Positions 26,701 to 34,043 of a DNA stretch of 46,375 nucleotides are shown in pieces; the stretch's first letter is position 1; the number at the start of each line of letters is the position of its first letter. This DNA comes from an uncultured Lachnospiraceae bacterium (GTDB lineage Bacteria > Bacillota > Clostridia > Lachnospirales > Lachnospiraceae), in the NCBI GenBank assembly GCA_947385425.1, contig CANDKY010000014.1:1-46375 (forward strand), read 5' to 3'. The notes under the pieces are model-generated. The model was not told the origin of the DNA. It did not search any database and was given only the letters and a program-made list of their open reading frames with translations. A program made the position numbers and the translations under genes.

Positions 26701-27221
26701 AAAAACTCGGCATGCTTTATCTGTGTGATATGGCGGAATATGCAAAGGCGGCCGAATGTTTCAGGAAAGCCGCGTCCGGTGAGAAGGAGCCGATGGAATT
26801 ATCGGAATATGAATGCTGTATGGCGATTGCTTACTACATGATGGGGCGGTATGAGGAAGCGAAGCGGCATGGGGAGGCGGCATTTTTCCATTTTTACAGA
26901 TCCGGGCAGGGGACAGTGGCGGATTATCTGGAATATAAACCGTTGATGCCGGAACGGCTGGGAAGGATTGGCTGGATGCTGCTTTGCGTAGGGCGGATGG
27001 AGGATGCGAAGACGCATTTCCGGGCGATAGACAAGGCAGGCCGGTGCAAATTCTGTACCCACAGGGAATGTTATAAAGGGAGGCTGTTCATGGGGTATCT
27101 GTATGAAAGCCATGGAAAGATGGAGCAGGCAAGAGAAGAGTTCAGGGCTGCGCTGCTGCTCAATCCAAACAGTGTGCAGTGCCGCCGGGCACTGAAGAGA
27201 GCGGAAAAGAAGCCGGGGTGA
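23778..27221 (+). CDS. J-domain-like protein with many TPR repeats
   Basis: A 1147-residue cytoplasmic protein. Residues 1-60 resemble a J domain (FHILGVEETKEEEEIRKAYL...GFKRLRQAYEGAL), but the HPD tripeptide that stimulates Hsp70 is replaced by NPEDD. The rest is a long array of tetratricopeptide repeats (for example ALACIERAIEQNPERPQYRLA and RAMEYFEQALRR), with a Cys-rich CKFCTHRECY near the C-terminus. ATG 23778 has GGAGG seven bases upstream. The Hsp70-like gene starts 40 bases later, so the pair probably works together, as HscC works with DjlB/DjlC in E. coli. Clients are unknown. Confidence 0.8.
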   Translation: MEKELFFHILGVEETKEEEEIRKAYLEKLKGTNPEDDPEGFKRLRQAYEGALAFAGNEENSSGQAVGPVDLWMEKVERLYRDLMDCQKPGLWEELFSDPVCEGLDTSLEARERLLDFLMENNCLPHKIWVLLDNVFWLLEDYEELSGEYPLNFLRLVRYYVENEDFMPYGFFRYRQAAGEEDRRGNRGEADKDAYIAAYLDVKQQTDRGGTEGLLQKLEDMQVYNVYHPYEDVERMRLLAQSGRAEESRIWMERLCRDYPGDTYIETQAGNLLWKLGEKKAAYEKWKSVLGEGTEHYGAKYGVVRYLVERQEYVSAREMIVDLLEWDPYSEELNRWLQMANEDMIQEMSGEPGAENAGFPVVNTCPEGLQEEEWREKNFRLGWCLFQNGHLEELEKFMAGMPEEWKGSPAYNHLYGRYLHYRERYEEAIPYLEKWLGWIGTAPEDGTGQRRHISQVCRANLSIGGCYAQLGRLGEADGYIRKAIRETNDENAKMEYRQYYASVLLRKEECEKAAEVCNEILREDDGYYPAYIIRQEAYYKLGRAQEVIDDYYRAVEIYAGFCQPYLFAAEVFLDYGQYEDAMGILKQAGENQVEFTAKMRLCEIRLLRGMAKNRGDRREIRKRLDKLQKELEEGAASDLEDKSELEFEQGMLWWEDGKRKEALACIERAIEQNPERPQYRLACGDLCWEMRKYEKALGKYKAAEADYAGSAGFYYRRGLHYGERGNVKSAIRDLEKVMELQDGYQDTCERLADYYYTLYQKEYRRRDYAKALQLISRQMGGKGEEKDKDFFMRRGLMYMEALEPETAIPDFEKAMEYAPEDWKIRNSLGCCYKYMGEYKRAMEYFEQALRRTDRKRESVPYSNMAECCEALGEYGNAIRYYKDAVKACRRKVLWSDDNAYIQAMRDKIEGFMNKIGDLSCYRGDYLRAFWDYSYYGIGANAERLWLALGLDRLCILGYKSKILFAGKEEKAMRQKKLGMLYLCDMAEYAKAAECFRKAASGEKEPMELSEYECCMAIAYYMMGRYEEAKRHGEAAFFHFYRSGQGTVADYLEYKPLMPERLGRIGWMLLCVGRMEDAKTHFRAIDKAGRCKFCTHRECYKGRLFMGYLYESHGKMEQAREEFRAALLLNPNSVQCRRALKRAEKKPG

Positions 27222-27261
27222 GAAGCGGAAACGGAATAAAGCCGGGATCGGGAGGTCATAT

Positions 27262-28953
27262 ATGATTATAGGTATAGATTTGGGAACTACGAACAGTCTT
27301 GCAGCATACTTTACGGAGGACGGCCCCAGGATTATTCCTAACCGTCTGGGGAAAAGGCTGACTCCGTCGGTAGTCAGCGTGGATGAGGAAGGGCAGGTTT
27401 ACGTGGGGGATTTGGCGGTGGAAAGAGGGCTGCTCTATCCGGGAAGCACGGCAAGCGTGTTCAAAAGGGATATGGGAAGCCAGAAGAAATATACGCTGCT
27501 GCAGAAGGCTTTTACGGCAGAAGAGTTGTCGTCTTTCGTGCTGCGTGCACTGAAAGAGGATGCGGAGGAATACCTGGGGGAAGAAGTGGCGGAAGCGGTA
27601 ATCAGCGTCCCTGCCTATTTTAACGATGCCAGACGGCGTGCCACGAAACGGGCAGGGGAACTGGCGGGGCTTAAGGTGGAGCGCATTATCAGCGAACCTA
27701 CGGCAGCGGCGATTGCATACGGCCTTTATCAGAACAGGGAGCATTCCCGTTTCCTTGTATTTGATCTGGGCGGCGGGACGTTTGATGTGTCTATTCTGGA
27801 ATTATATGAAACAATCCTGGAAGTAAGGGCTGTGGCCGGGGACAATTTCCTGGGCGGGGAGGATTTTACTGCCATCCTGGAAGATATGTTCTATGAAAAG
27901 TTCCCGCAGTTTGACAGGCTGTCGCTGGATGAGAAGACAAGGCGGCATATCCATAAACAGGCGGAAATCTGTAAGCTTGGTTTTTCGCAGGGCAAGGTGT
28001 CGGAAATGCATTGTAAGATTGGGGAGGAGGAGTTCGGTTTTAAGGCGGATTTGTCCGATTACGAGGATGCGTGCGAGGAGCTGTTTGACAAAATACGCCA
28101 GCCTGTGAAGCGGAGCCTGTCCGATGCCCATATCCGGCTCTCGGATATTGACAAGGTGGTATTGGTAGGAGGGGCGACAAAGAGCCCGGTGGTAAGAAGG
28201 TTTGTAAGCCGTCTGTTCCGTATGCTGCCGGATACGAATATTAATCCCGATGAAGCGGTTGCGCTGGGCACGGCGATCCAGGGGGCAATGAAGGAGCGGC
28301 GGGATGCCATAAAGGAAGTGATTCTCACAGATGTCTGCCCGTTTACTTTGGGGACCGAAGTGGTGCGGGAGTGGGAAAGGGGATATTTTGAAAACGGGGT
28401 TTTCTGCCCGATCATTGACAGGAATACGGTAATTCCTGCCAGCAGGACGGAACGGCTGTATACGGTAAAGGACAATCAGGATAAAATACGCGTGAAAGTC
28501 CTGCAGGGAGAGAGCCGTTTTGCGGCTAATAATCTGCTGCTGGGGGAACTGATGATCGATATCCCGTCGGGGAAAGCCGGGGAAGAATCCGTGGATGTGA
28601 CTTATACGTATGATATTAATTCCATTCTGGAGGTGGAAGTGAAAGTGGTTTCCACGCAGAAACTGGTAAAGGAGGTATTTGTCGGAAGGGATGTGGATAT
28701 GACGGAACAGGAGATACAGGAACGGCTGGAGACATTGTCTTATCTGAAAATCCATCCAAGGGACAGGGAGGAAAACAAGTATCTTCTCCTGCGCGGTGAA
28801 AGGATCTATGAAGAGAGCCTGGGCGATCGGCGTATCATGGTGGAGGCGGCGCTCCATAAATATGAGCAGGCGCTGGATACTTACGATATGGGAGAGATTG
28901 AAAAGGCGAAAGAAGAGTTTAAGAAAGTGCTGGAAGAACTGGATGAGTTTTGA
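27262..28953 (+). CDS. hscC: Hsp70-family chaperone, HscC-like
   Basis: A 563-residue Hsp70 with a full ATPase domain: GIDLGTTNSLAAYF (4-17), EAVISVPAYFNDARRRATK, SEPTAAAIAYG, FDLGGGTFDVSILE (about 167-180) and VVLVGGATKSPVVR. A shorter substrate-binding part follows, and it has no long DnaK lid. The short C-terminus and the neighbouring J-like gene favour HscC over the housekeeping DnaK. The ATG at 27262 follows GGGAGG. It probably handles a specific set of clients with the TPR protein upstream. A terminator follows the gene. Confidence 0.85.
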   Translation: MIIGIDLGTTNSLAAYFTEDGPRIIPNRLGKRLTPSVVSVDEEGQVYVGDLAVERGLLYPGSTASVFKRDMGSQKKYTLLQKAFTAEELSSFVLRALKEDAEEYLGEEVAEAVISVPAYFNDARRRATKRAGELAGLKVERIISEPTAAAIAYGLYQNREHSRFLVFDLGGGTFDVSILELYETILEVRAVAGDNFLGGEDFTAILEDMFYEKFPQFDRLSLDEKTRRHIHKQAEICKLGFSQGKVSEMHCKIGEEEFGFKADLSDYEDACEELFDKIRQPVKRSLSDAHIRLSDIDKVVLVGGATKSPVVRRFVSRLFRMLPDTNINPDEAVALGTAIQGAMKERRDAIKEVILTDVCPFTLGTEVVREWERGYFENGVFCPIIDRNTVIPASRTERLYTVKDNQDKIRVKVLQGESRFAANNLLLGELMIDIPSGKAGEESVDVTYTYDINSILEVEVKVVSTQKLVKEVFVGRDVDMTEQEIQERLETLSYLKIHPRDREENKYLLLRGERIYEESLGDRRIMVEAALHKYEQALDTYDMGEIEKAKEEFKKVLEELDEF

Positions 28954-28975
28954 AAGTTCCCGCCTGTAAGATCGG

Positions 28976-29013
28976 CGCAAAAGGCGCCCGGTATTTACCG
29001 GACGCCTTTTGCG
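28976..29013. terminator. Bidirectional terminator after hscC
   Basis: A stem of about 17 bp (CGCAAAAGGCG... with ...CGCCTTTTGCG, CCGGTA/TACCGG at the top) between convergent genes. Confidence 0.8.
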
Positions 29014-29022
29014 TATAAAAAA

Positions 29023-29652
29023 TTATTCGAGATCCGTTTCAACGGTTTTGCCGGCCTGTTCTGCCAGTTTGTCAAATTTTTCCATAACGGCATCATAAGT
29101 CTGCTGGCTGAGATCCGGCAGTTTGCTGCCCCATGTGCCTGTAGCCTGCTTAAAGCCTTTCTCAAAAGCGGAACGCATTTTTTCGATCTGATCCGGATCG
29201 CCGCCTGTCAGAGCGGTTGCGAAATCAATGATGCGGCTGGAGGTCTGCTCAACGCCCCAGTACCCGTCTTCGGCGATATCCTTCTGTGCCTGGGCTTTGG
29301 TAGCAGCGTCTACGGTGAAATCGCCGCCTGCAAGGAAGCTCCAGATGCTGTCTGCCTGTCCCAGTGTCTTCCCCTGTTTTGAAATCATCTGTTCTACAAG
29401 GCTCTTTAACTGGGAGGTACGCGCTTCGGCATCTGCTTTCATCTTGTCAACTAATGCTGTATTTTGCTTATATGTTTTTTTTGTAGTGTCTGCAGTATTC
29501 TTGGAAGGCTCATAAACAACGCCGGTGGAATCCGATTGTTTGTTATCGGTATCGGCTGTCTCTGGCTTCCTGTCTGTTTTTGCAGATGTAGTGTTATATG
29601 TGCCGTATAAATCGGCGGTACTGTTAGTACCTGTAAGTCCGTTTACGCCCAT
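29023..29652 (-). CDS. Uncharacterised soluble protein
   Basis: A 209-residue protein with no signal peptide or membrane segment. The first ~60 residues are Thr/Asn/Asp/Lys-rich and look disordered. The C-terminal part has an ordered pattern: QADSIWSFLAGGDFTVDAAT, AEDGYWGVEQTSSRIIDFATALTGGDP and FKQATGTWGSKLPDLSQQTYDAVMEKF. An AAGGAGG site precedes the ATG. I believe similar sequences occur in other Clostridia but cannot name a function. It is single and convergent with hscC. Confidence 0.75.
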   Translation of the reverse strand: MGVNGLTGTNSTADLYGTYNTTSAKTDRKPETADTDNKQSDSTGVVYEPSKNTADTTKKTYKQNTALVDKMKADAEARTSQLKSLVEQMISKQGKTLGQADSIWSFLAGGDFTVDAATKAQAQKDIAEDGYWGVEQTSSRIIDFATALTGGDPDQIEKMRSAFEKGFKQATGTWGSKLPDLSQQTYDAVMEKFDKLAEQAGKTVETDLE

Positions 29653-29788
29653 CGTTTCACCCTCCTTGGAATGTGTAAATCTGTTTCCTGGTTACAGGTG
29701 AGGAAAATATCCCCATCTTTCTTTATATATCGGCAGCGGGCGGGCGAAGGATAATAGCGGAAAGAAAAATTTGTTATATCTTCGGGCA

Positions 29789-29817
29789 TTGACGAAATAT
29801 ATGGGATTGTATATAAT
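29789..29817 (+). promoter_or_regulatory. Sigma-A promoter of the ispE-gntR-murI operon
   Basis: TTGACG (29789-29794) and TATAAT (29812-29817) with a 17-bp spacer, about 40 bases before ispE. Confidence 0.8.
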
Positions 29818-29829
29818 AAAAAAAATTCA

Positions 29830-29837
29830 TGTATACA
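29830..29837. promoter_or_regulatory. Palindromic TGTATACA, possible GntR/FCD operator
   Basis: The octamer TGTATACA lies just downstream of the likely transcription start. FadR-subfamily GntR regulators bind palindromes with a GT...AC core, and a member of that subfamily is the second gene of this operon, so autoregulation is plausible. Confidence 0.4.
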
Positions 29838-29857
29838 AAATGCAGGCGAGGTACAAT

Positions 29858-30763
29858 ATGGACACAGGGAACAGGAATACTCTTGTAAGGAAAGCTTATG
29901 CGAAGATTAATCTGGGCCTGGATGTTTTAAGGCGCAGGGAGGACGGATATCATGAGGTAAAGATGGTTATGCAGTCGGTTGGCCTGTATGATACCCTTAT
30001 TTTTTCGAAGGAGGAAAGAGGGGCCGGGATTTTAGTGGTTACGGATAAAGCGGAGCTTCCGGGGGATGAAAATAATCTGATTTACAAAGCGGCTAAGCTG
30101 CTGGCGGAGACGTACGAGATAGAGGAAGGGATAAAGGTGGAGCTGCGGAAGCGGATTCCCATGGCAGCAGGGATGGCCGGCGGGAGTACGGATGCGGCTG
30201 CGGTTTTCCATGGGATGAAGGAACTGTTCGGGCTGGGGATAACGGAAGAAGAGATGTGCCGTATGGCGGTGAAAATCGGTGCGGATGTGCCGTATTGCAT
30301 ACAGGGGGGGACTATGCTGGCGGAGGGGATCGGGGAAAAGCTGACAAGGCTGCCGGATATGCCGGAGTGTTTCCTTTTGCTGGCGAAGCCGGATATTGAT
30401 GTGTCGAGCAGATACGTTTATGAACACCTTCATGCAGACCGGCTGGCTTTTCACCCGGATATAGACGGCATGTGCAGGGCGATAGAGGACGGGGATCTGG
30501 CAGGTATTGCCCAGAGGATGGGAAATGTGCTGGAAACCGTTACCGTAAAGGAGTATCCTGTAGTGGGGGAAATCAAGGAGCTTATGAAAAGGAAAGGCGC
30601 GGCAAATGCGCTGATGAGCGGGAGCGGCCCGACGGTATTCGGCATATTTGAAACGGAAGAAGCGGCGGAGGATGCCTTGCGGTCATTGGAAAGGAAAGGG
30701 CTGGCAAAGCAGTTATCTGTAGCGGCTCCGGTAAACAGGGCGGAAGTGGCGCCGGGGTTATGA
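29858..30763 (+). CDS. ispE: 4-diphosphocytidyl-2-C-methyl-D-erythritol kinase
   Basis: ATP-dependent kinase of the MEP route to isoprenoids, which supplies the undecaprenyl carrier for wall synthesis. A 301-residue GHMP kinase with AYAKINLGLDV at the N-terminus, the ATP loop PMAAGMAGGSTDAAAV (about residues 100-115), GADVPYCIQGGTMLAEGIGE and C-terminal MSGSGPTVFGIF. ATG 29858 with GAGG upstream is chosen; the earlier ATG codons lie in the promoter/leader region. First gene of a five-gene operon. Confidence 0.95.
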   Translation: MDTGNRNTLVRKAYAKINLGLDVLRRREDGYHEVKMVMQSVGLYDTLIFSKEERGAGILVVTDKAELPGDENNLIYKAAKLLAETYEIEEGIKVELRKRIPMAAGMAGGSTDAAAVFHGMKELFGLGITEEEMCRMAVKIGADVPYCIQGGTMLAEGIGEKLTRLPDMPECFLLLAKPDIDVSSRYVYEHLHADRLAFHPDIDGMCRAIEDGDLAGIAQRMGNVLETVTVKEYPVVGEIKELMKRKGAANALMSGSGPTVFGIFETEEAAEDALRSLERKGLAKQLSVAAPVNRAEVAPGL

Positions 30764-30795
30764 CAGTGGTTCACAGAGGGATGGAGTGGTAATAA

Positions 30796-31494
30796 ATGGG
30801 TGCAGAAAGTATGCAGGTAAAGGTGGATGAGTTTTTGCCTTTGCGGGATGTGGTTTTTAATACTTTGCGAAAAGCGATACTGACCGGGGAGTTAAAGCCC
30901 GGTGAGCGCCTGATGGAACTCCATCTGGCGAACCGGCTGGGGGTGAGCCGCACACCGATACGGGAGGCTATCCGCAAACTGGAACTGGAAGGGCTGGTGA
31001 CGATGCTCCCCAGGCGCGGAGCAGAAGTGGCGCAGATAACGGAAAAGAGCCTGAAAGATGTGCTGGAAGTGCGTCGGGCATTGGATGCTTTGTGCGCGGA
31101 ACTGGCCTGCGGGCGGATTACGGAAGCGGAAGAGGCAAAGCTTGCCGCGGCCTGTGAGAAATTCGCGCAGGCGACGAAAACAAAAGACGCCACAGTGATT
31201 GCCATGGCGGATGTGGCATTGCATGACATTATTGTAGCGGCTACCGGAAACCAGAGGCTGGTACAGTTAGTGAATAATCTGGCGGAGCAGATGTACCGCT
31301 ACCGGTTTGAATATATAAAGGATGAAAGCCAGCATGAACGGCTGATAGAAGAGCATAGAATGATATATGAGAGTATTGTAAAAAAGGACAGGGCGGCTGC
31401 GGCGGAGGCGGCAAGGATCCACATTGATAATCAGGAAAAATCAATTATGCGGCAGATACAGTTGGATAATCGGCAGGACAGTATAAAACGGTGA
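30796..31494 (+). CDS. GntR-family transcription regulator, FCD subfamily
   Basis: A 232-residue repressor-type regulator. The winged helix at about residues 15-80 has AILTGELKPGERLMELHLANRLGVSRTPIREAIRKLELEGLV, the standard GntR recognition helix. The helical FCD domain follows, with metal/ligand His residues in ALHDIIVAATGN and EEHRMIYESI. It binds a small acid or metal-carboxylate, identity unknown. It starts 32 bases after ispE. Candidate operator: TGTATACA at 29830. Confidence 0.9.
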   Translation: MGAESMQVKVDEFLPLRDVVFNTLRKAILTGELKPGERLMELHLANRLGVSRTPIREAIRKLELEGLVTMLPRRGAEVAQITEKSLKDVLEVRRALDALCAELACGRITEAEEAKLAAACEKFAQATKTKDATVIAMADVALHDIIVAATGNQRLVQLVNNLAEQMYRYRFEYIKDESQHERLIEEHRMIYESIVKKDRAAAAEAARIHIDNQEKSIMRQIQLDNRQDSIKR

Positions 31495-31545
31495 AATCCG
31501 GCAATACTTTTCCTATAAATTACTTTTGGTGATAGGAGAAGCCGG

Positions 31546-31866
31546 ATGAGGAAATTATGGGAAACGGGGATATTACTGTTTGCAGTTGCGGGATTTTGGG
31601 GTATGATATATCCGGATCTCTGCTTTATATCGGATGTCTGCCAGGTGGAAACCGCAAAAACAGCAGAGGCCGGAGGGCAGGAGGAAGAGGGGAAGCAGGA
31701 GGAAAAACGGTCCGGCGGGGAAAGCGCGGACGCAGATGCACAGACTCCGGAAAGCAGGGCCGGAGAGGGCGGGGGAGCAGGGGCAGATATATATACGCGT
31801 CTGTGCGAGGCGGAACCGGGACAGATCCGGGTAAAAAGTAAATTGCTGGAAATATTTTTGCAATAA
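31546..31866 (+). CDS. Small single-span membrane or secreted protein
   Basis: A 106-residue protein with an N-terminal hydrophobic segment (GILLFAVAGFWGMIYPDLCF), a highly charged Glu/Gly-rich middle and a conserved-looking end (DIYTRLCEAEPGQIRVKSKLLEIFL). AGGAG lies six bases before the ATG, and it sits 21 bases before murI inside the operon, so I take it as real. Function unknown. Confidence 0.65.
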   Translation: MRKLWETGILLFAVAGFWGMIYPDLCFISDVCQVETAKTAEAGGQEEEGKQEEKRSGGESADADAQTPESRAGEGGGAGADIYTRLCEAEPGQIRVKSKLLEIFLQ

Positions 31867-31887
31867 CGGAAAGTAAGGGAAGATATC

Positions 31888-32730
31888 ATGTCGTTGATAA
31901 GGGAAAAGGAAGTAAGGAGCGAAGCCCCGGTCGGTGTATTTGATTCCGGGGTGGGAGGACTGACTGTTGCGAGGGAGATCATGCGGCAGATCCCGAATGA
32001 GAAAATCGTTTATTTTGGTGATACGGCAAGGGTTCCTTATGGGAGCAAATCAAAGGAGACGATAACGAAATTTTCAAGGCAAATTGTCCATTTCCTGCAG
32101 GAACAGCATGTGAAAGCGATCGTGGTAGCCTGTAATACGGCCAGCGCGTATGCATTGGAAGAAATAGAAAAAGAGATTGACATTCCGATTATCGGTGTGG
32201 TAAAGCCCGGTGCAAAGACGGCCGTGGAGGCGACAAGGAATGGAAGGATAGGGGTTATCGGTACGGAAGGGACCATAGGGAGTGATATTTATACTACATA
32301 TATCAGGGAAATGAAGCCGGATATTTCAGTGCAGGGTAAAGCATGCCCGCTCCTTGTCCCTCTGATCGAAGAAGGCTTGTGGAAGGATCCGGTGACGGAT
32401 GAGATTGCTACCCGGTATTTAAGCGGCCTGATAGACAGCGATATTGATACGCTGATACTGGGGTGTACCCATTACCCGCTGATACGTTCTACGGTGGGGA
32501 AGATTATGGGGGAGAAGGTGACGCTGGTGAACCCGGCCTATGAAACGGCGCGGGAATTGAAAGATCTTCTGGTGGAAGAGGAATTGTTAAATGGGAAGGA
32601 GCAGGAGCTTGGGGGGGACCGATACCGTTTTTATGTCAGTGATATGGCGGATAAGTTCCAGATATTTGCAAATTCCATATTAAAATACGGGATTCTTTCA
32701 GCGCGGAAGATCAACATAGAAAACTTTTAG
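31888..32730 (+). CDS. murI: Glutamate racemase
   Basis: Makes D-glutamate for peptidoglycan. A 280-residue enzyme with the two catalytic cysteines in VACNTASAYAL and GCTHYPLI, and the N-terminal GVFDSGVGGLTVAREI. Length and motifs are normal. ATG 31888 follows AAGGGAAG. It is in an operon with ispE, also a wall-precursor gene in effect. Confidence 0.95.
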   Translation: MSLIREKEVRSEAPVGVFDSGVGGLTVAREIMRQIPNEKIVYFGDTARVPYGSKSKETITKFSRQIVHFLQEQHVKAIVVACNTASAYALEEIEKEIDIPIIGVVKPGAKTAVEATRNGRIGVIGTEGTIGSDIYTTYIREMKPDISVQGKACPLLVPLIEEGLWKDPVTDEIATRYLSGLIDSDIDTLILGCTHYPLIRSTVGKIMGEKVTLVNPAYETARELKDLLVEEELLNGKEQELGGDRYRFYVSDMADKFQIFANSILKYGILSARKINIENF

Positions 32731-32784
32731 ATGGCGGCAAAAGCCGGTATGACGGTACATTTTATGAGGAAAGGCGGTTATGAT

Positions 32785-33234
32785 ATGACGAAAGAGGTTT
32801 TATTGTCCCTGCGTGGCCTGCAGTTTGACATGGTTTCGGCGGATGGGGATAAGATAGAGACGATAGTGCCCGCAGAATATTACAAACGCAATGACAGCCA
32901 TTATGTTGTATATGATGAGGCGGTGGAGGGATTTGAGGAGGGTACGAAGAACATATTGAAGTTTAAGAATCATTCTCTGGATCTGATGAAAAAGGGCCTG
33001 GTAAATGTACATATGATTTTTGAAGAGAACCGGAAAAATATGACTAATTACTCCACGCCTTACGGGGATATTCTGATCGGTATTGATGCTAGAAGCGTGA
33101 ATTATAAGGAGGAAGAAAACAGGATTGTGGTGGATGTGGATTATGCGCTGGAAGTGAATTATGAGCATTTTGCGGATTGCAGCATCAAGGTGGATATCCG
33201 TGCCCAGGGCGGGGAAGGGTTTTCGCTGCAGTAA
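32785..33234 (+). CDS. DUF1934 family beta-barrel protein (YwiB-like)
   Basis: A 149-residue cytoplasmic protein starting MTKEVLLSLRGLQ, with LKFKNHSLDLMKKGLVNVHMIFE, TPYGDILIGIDARSVNY and VDVDYALEVNYEHFADCSIKVDI, the DUF1934 pattern. The fold is lipocalin-like; no reaction is known. ATG 32785 with AAAGGCGG upstream is preferred over an ATG 54 bases earlier that abuts murI. Last gene of the operon. Confidence 0.85.
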   Translation: MTKEVLLSLRGLQFDMVSADGDKIETIVPAEYYKRNDSHYVVYDEAVEGFEEGTKNILKFKNHSLDLMKKGLVNVHMIFEENRKNMTNYSTPYGDILIGIDARSVNYKEEENRIVVDVDYALEVNYEHFADCSIKVDIRAQGGEGFSLQ

Positions 33235-33325
33235 GGAATTGTAAATAAGTAACTACTGATATTGCTTGTCTTTTTCTCCGGCATCAAGTTACTACGTAAC
33301 TGCTCAAAAATCAGTTACATAGCCC

Positions 33326-33369
33326 AAAAAAGGGATTGCCAGTCCTTAGGATGGAGGCAATCCCTTTTT
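33326..33369. terminator. Bidirectional terminator between convergent genes
   Basis: AAAAAGGGATTGCC (to 33340) pairs with GGCAATCCCTTTTT (33356-33369), with a 15-base loop. T-runs on both strands. Confidence 0.85.
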
Positions 33370-33416
33370 GATCCATACTTTTTGTCCCGTAAATGTTTAC
33401 CAGGAAAATCATGCTG

Positions 33417-33893
33417 CTATTTGAGCGGCTTTGCGCCGGCTTTTTCCTGCGCTTTTTCCAGGGCCTGCCTGAAACGGCTCTTTTTCTTCTGGGGCGCTGC
33501 AAGCGGTTTGCCGCGGAGCCCTTTTACATCCGTGATATATATGCCGCTGACAGTTGCTTTGACTTCCTTTTTGACAGGGATTAAATCAAAAATCTTTTCG
33601 TCGCTGACAAGAGTCATGATCTGCGGCCCGACCTTTGCCTTTACAACAGGGAGTTTGGAACCGCGCAGAAGCTTCGGTGTCTGTGCGACGACTGCCTGCG
33701 GGAGGCCGGAATCTTTTATCTTCATGCGTTTCTTGTCGATAATCAGCATCGAAACCGTTTGTTTCATCGCATCTATCTGTTCCTGCTGTTCTGCCTGCTT
33801 TTTCTGGGCTTTCCTGCCGAGGAAATAAAGTGCGGCAATGGCTATGGCCAATACGGCCAGAGTTACTATTAATACAATTGCTCCTGTACTCAC
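33417..33893 (-). CDS. Single-span membrane protein, unknown function
   Basis: A 158-residue protein. An N-terminal membrane helix (VLIVTLAVLAIAIAALYFLG, residues ~7-26) is followed by a Lys/Gln-rich coiled coil (to about 50), a compact domain with SMLIIDKKRMKIKDSGLP and KVGPQIMTLVSDEKIFDLIPVKKEVKATVSG, and a basic tail. GGGAGG precedes the ATG. It may be a cytoplasm-facing membrane scaffold. I do not recognise a named family. Confidence 0.75.
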   Translation of the reverse strand: MSTGAIVLIVTLAVLAIAIAALYFLGRKAQKKQAEQQEQIDAMKQTVSMLIIDKKRMKIKDSGLPQAVVAQTPKLLRGSKLPVVKAKVGPQIMTLVSDEKIFDLIPVKKEVKATVSGIYITDVKGLRGKPLAAPQKKKSRFRQALEKAQEKAGAKPLK

Positions 33894-33970
33894 ATCGTAC
33901 CTCCCGTTTCCTGTTTTATACAGATAATTTTAGCATTGTTTTGGGATTTAAGCAAGGGGGATGATGTATG

Positions 33971-33999
33971 TTGAAGAAAAAAGGGGAATGATATATAAT
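33971..33999 (+). promoter_or_regulatory. Sigma-A promoter upstream of cls
   Basis: TTGAAG (33971-33976), a 17-bp spacer and TATAAT (33994-33999), 44 bases before the cls ATG. It may also drive vanR and vanS by read-through. Confidence 0.75.
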
Positions 34000-34043
34000 G
34001 GGAAAAGCGGAAGTGTTTGAAGCGGGAGCGGGGTTAAGGGAAG

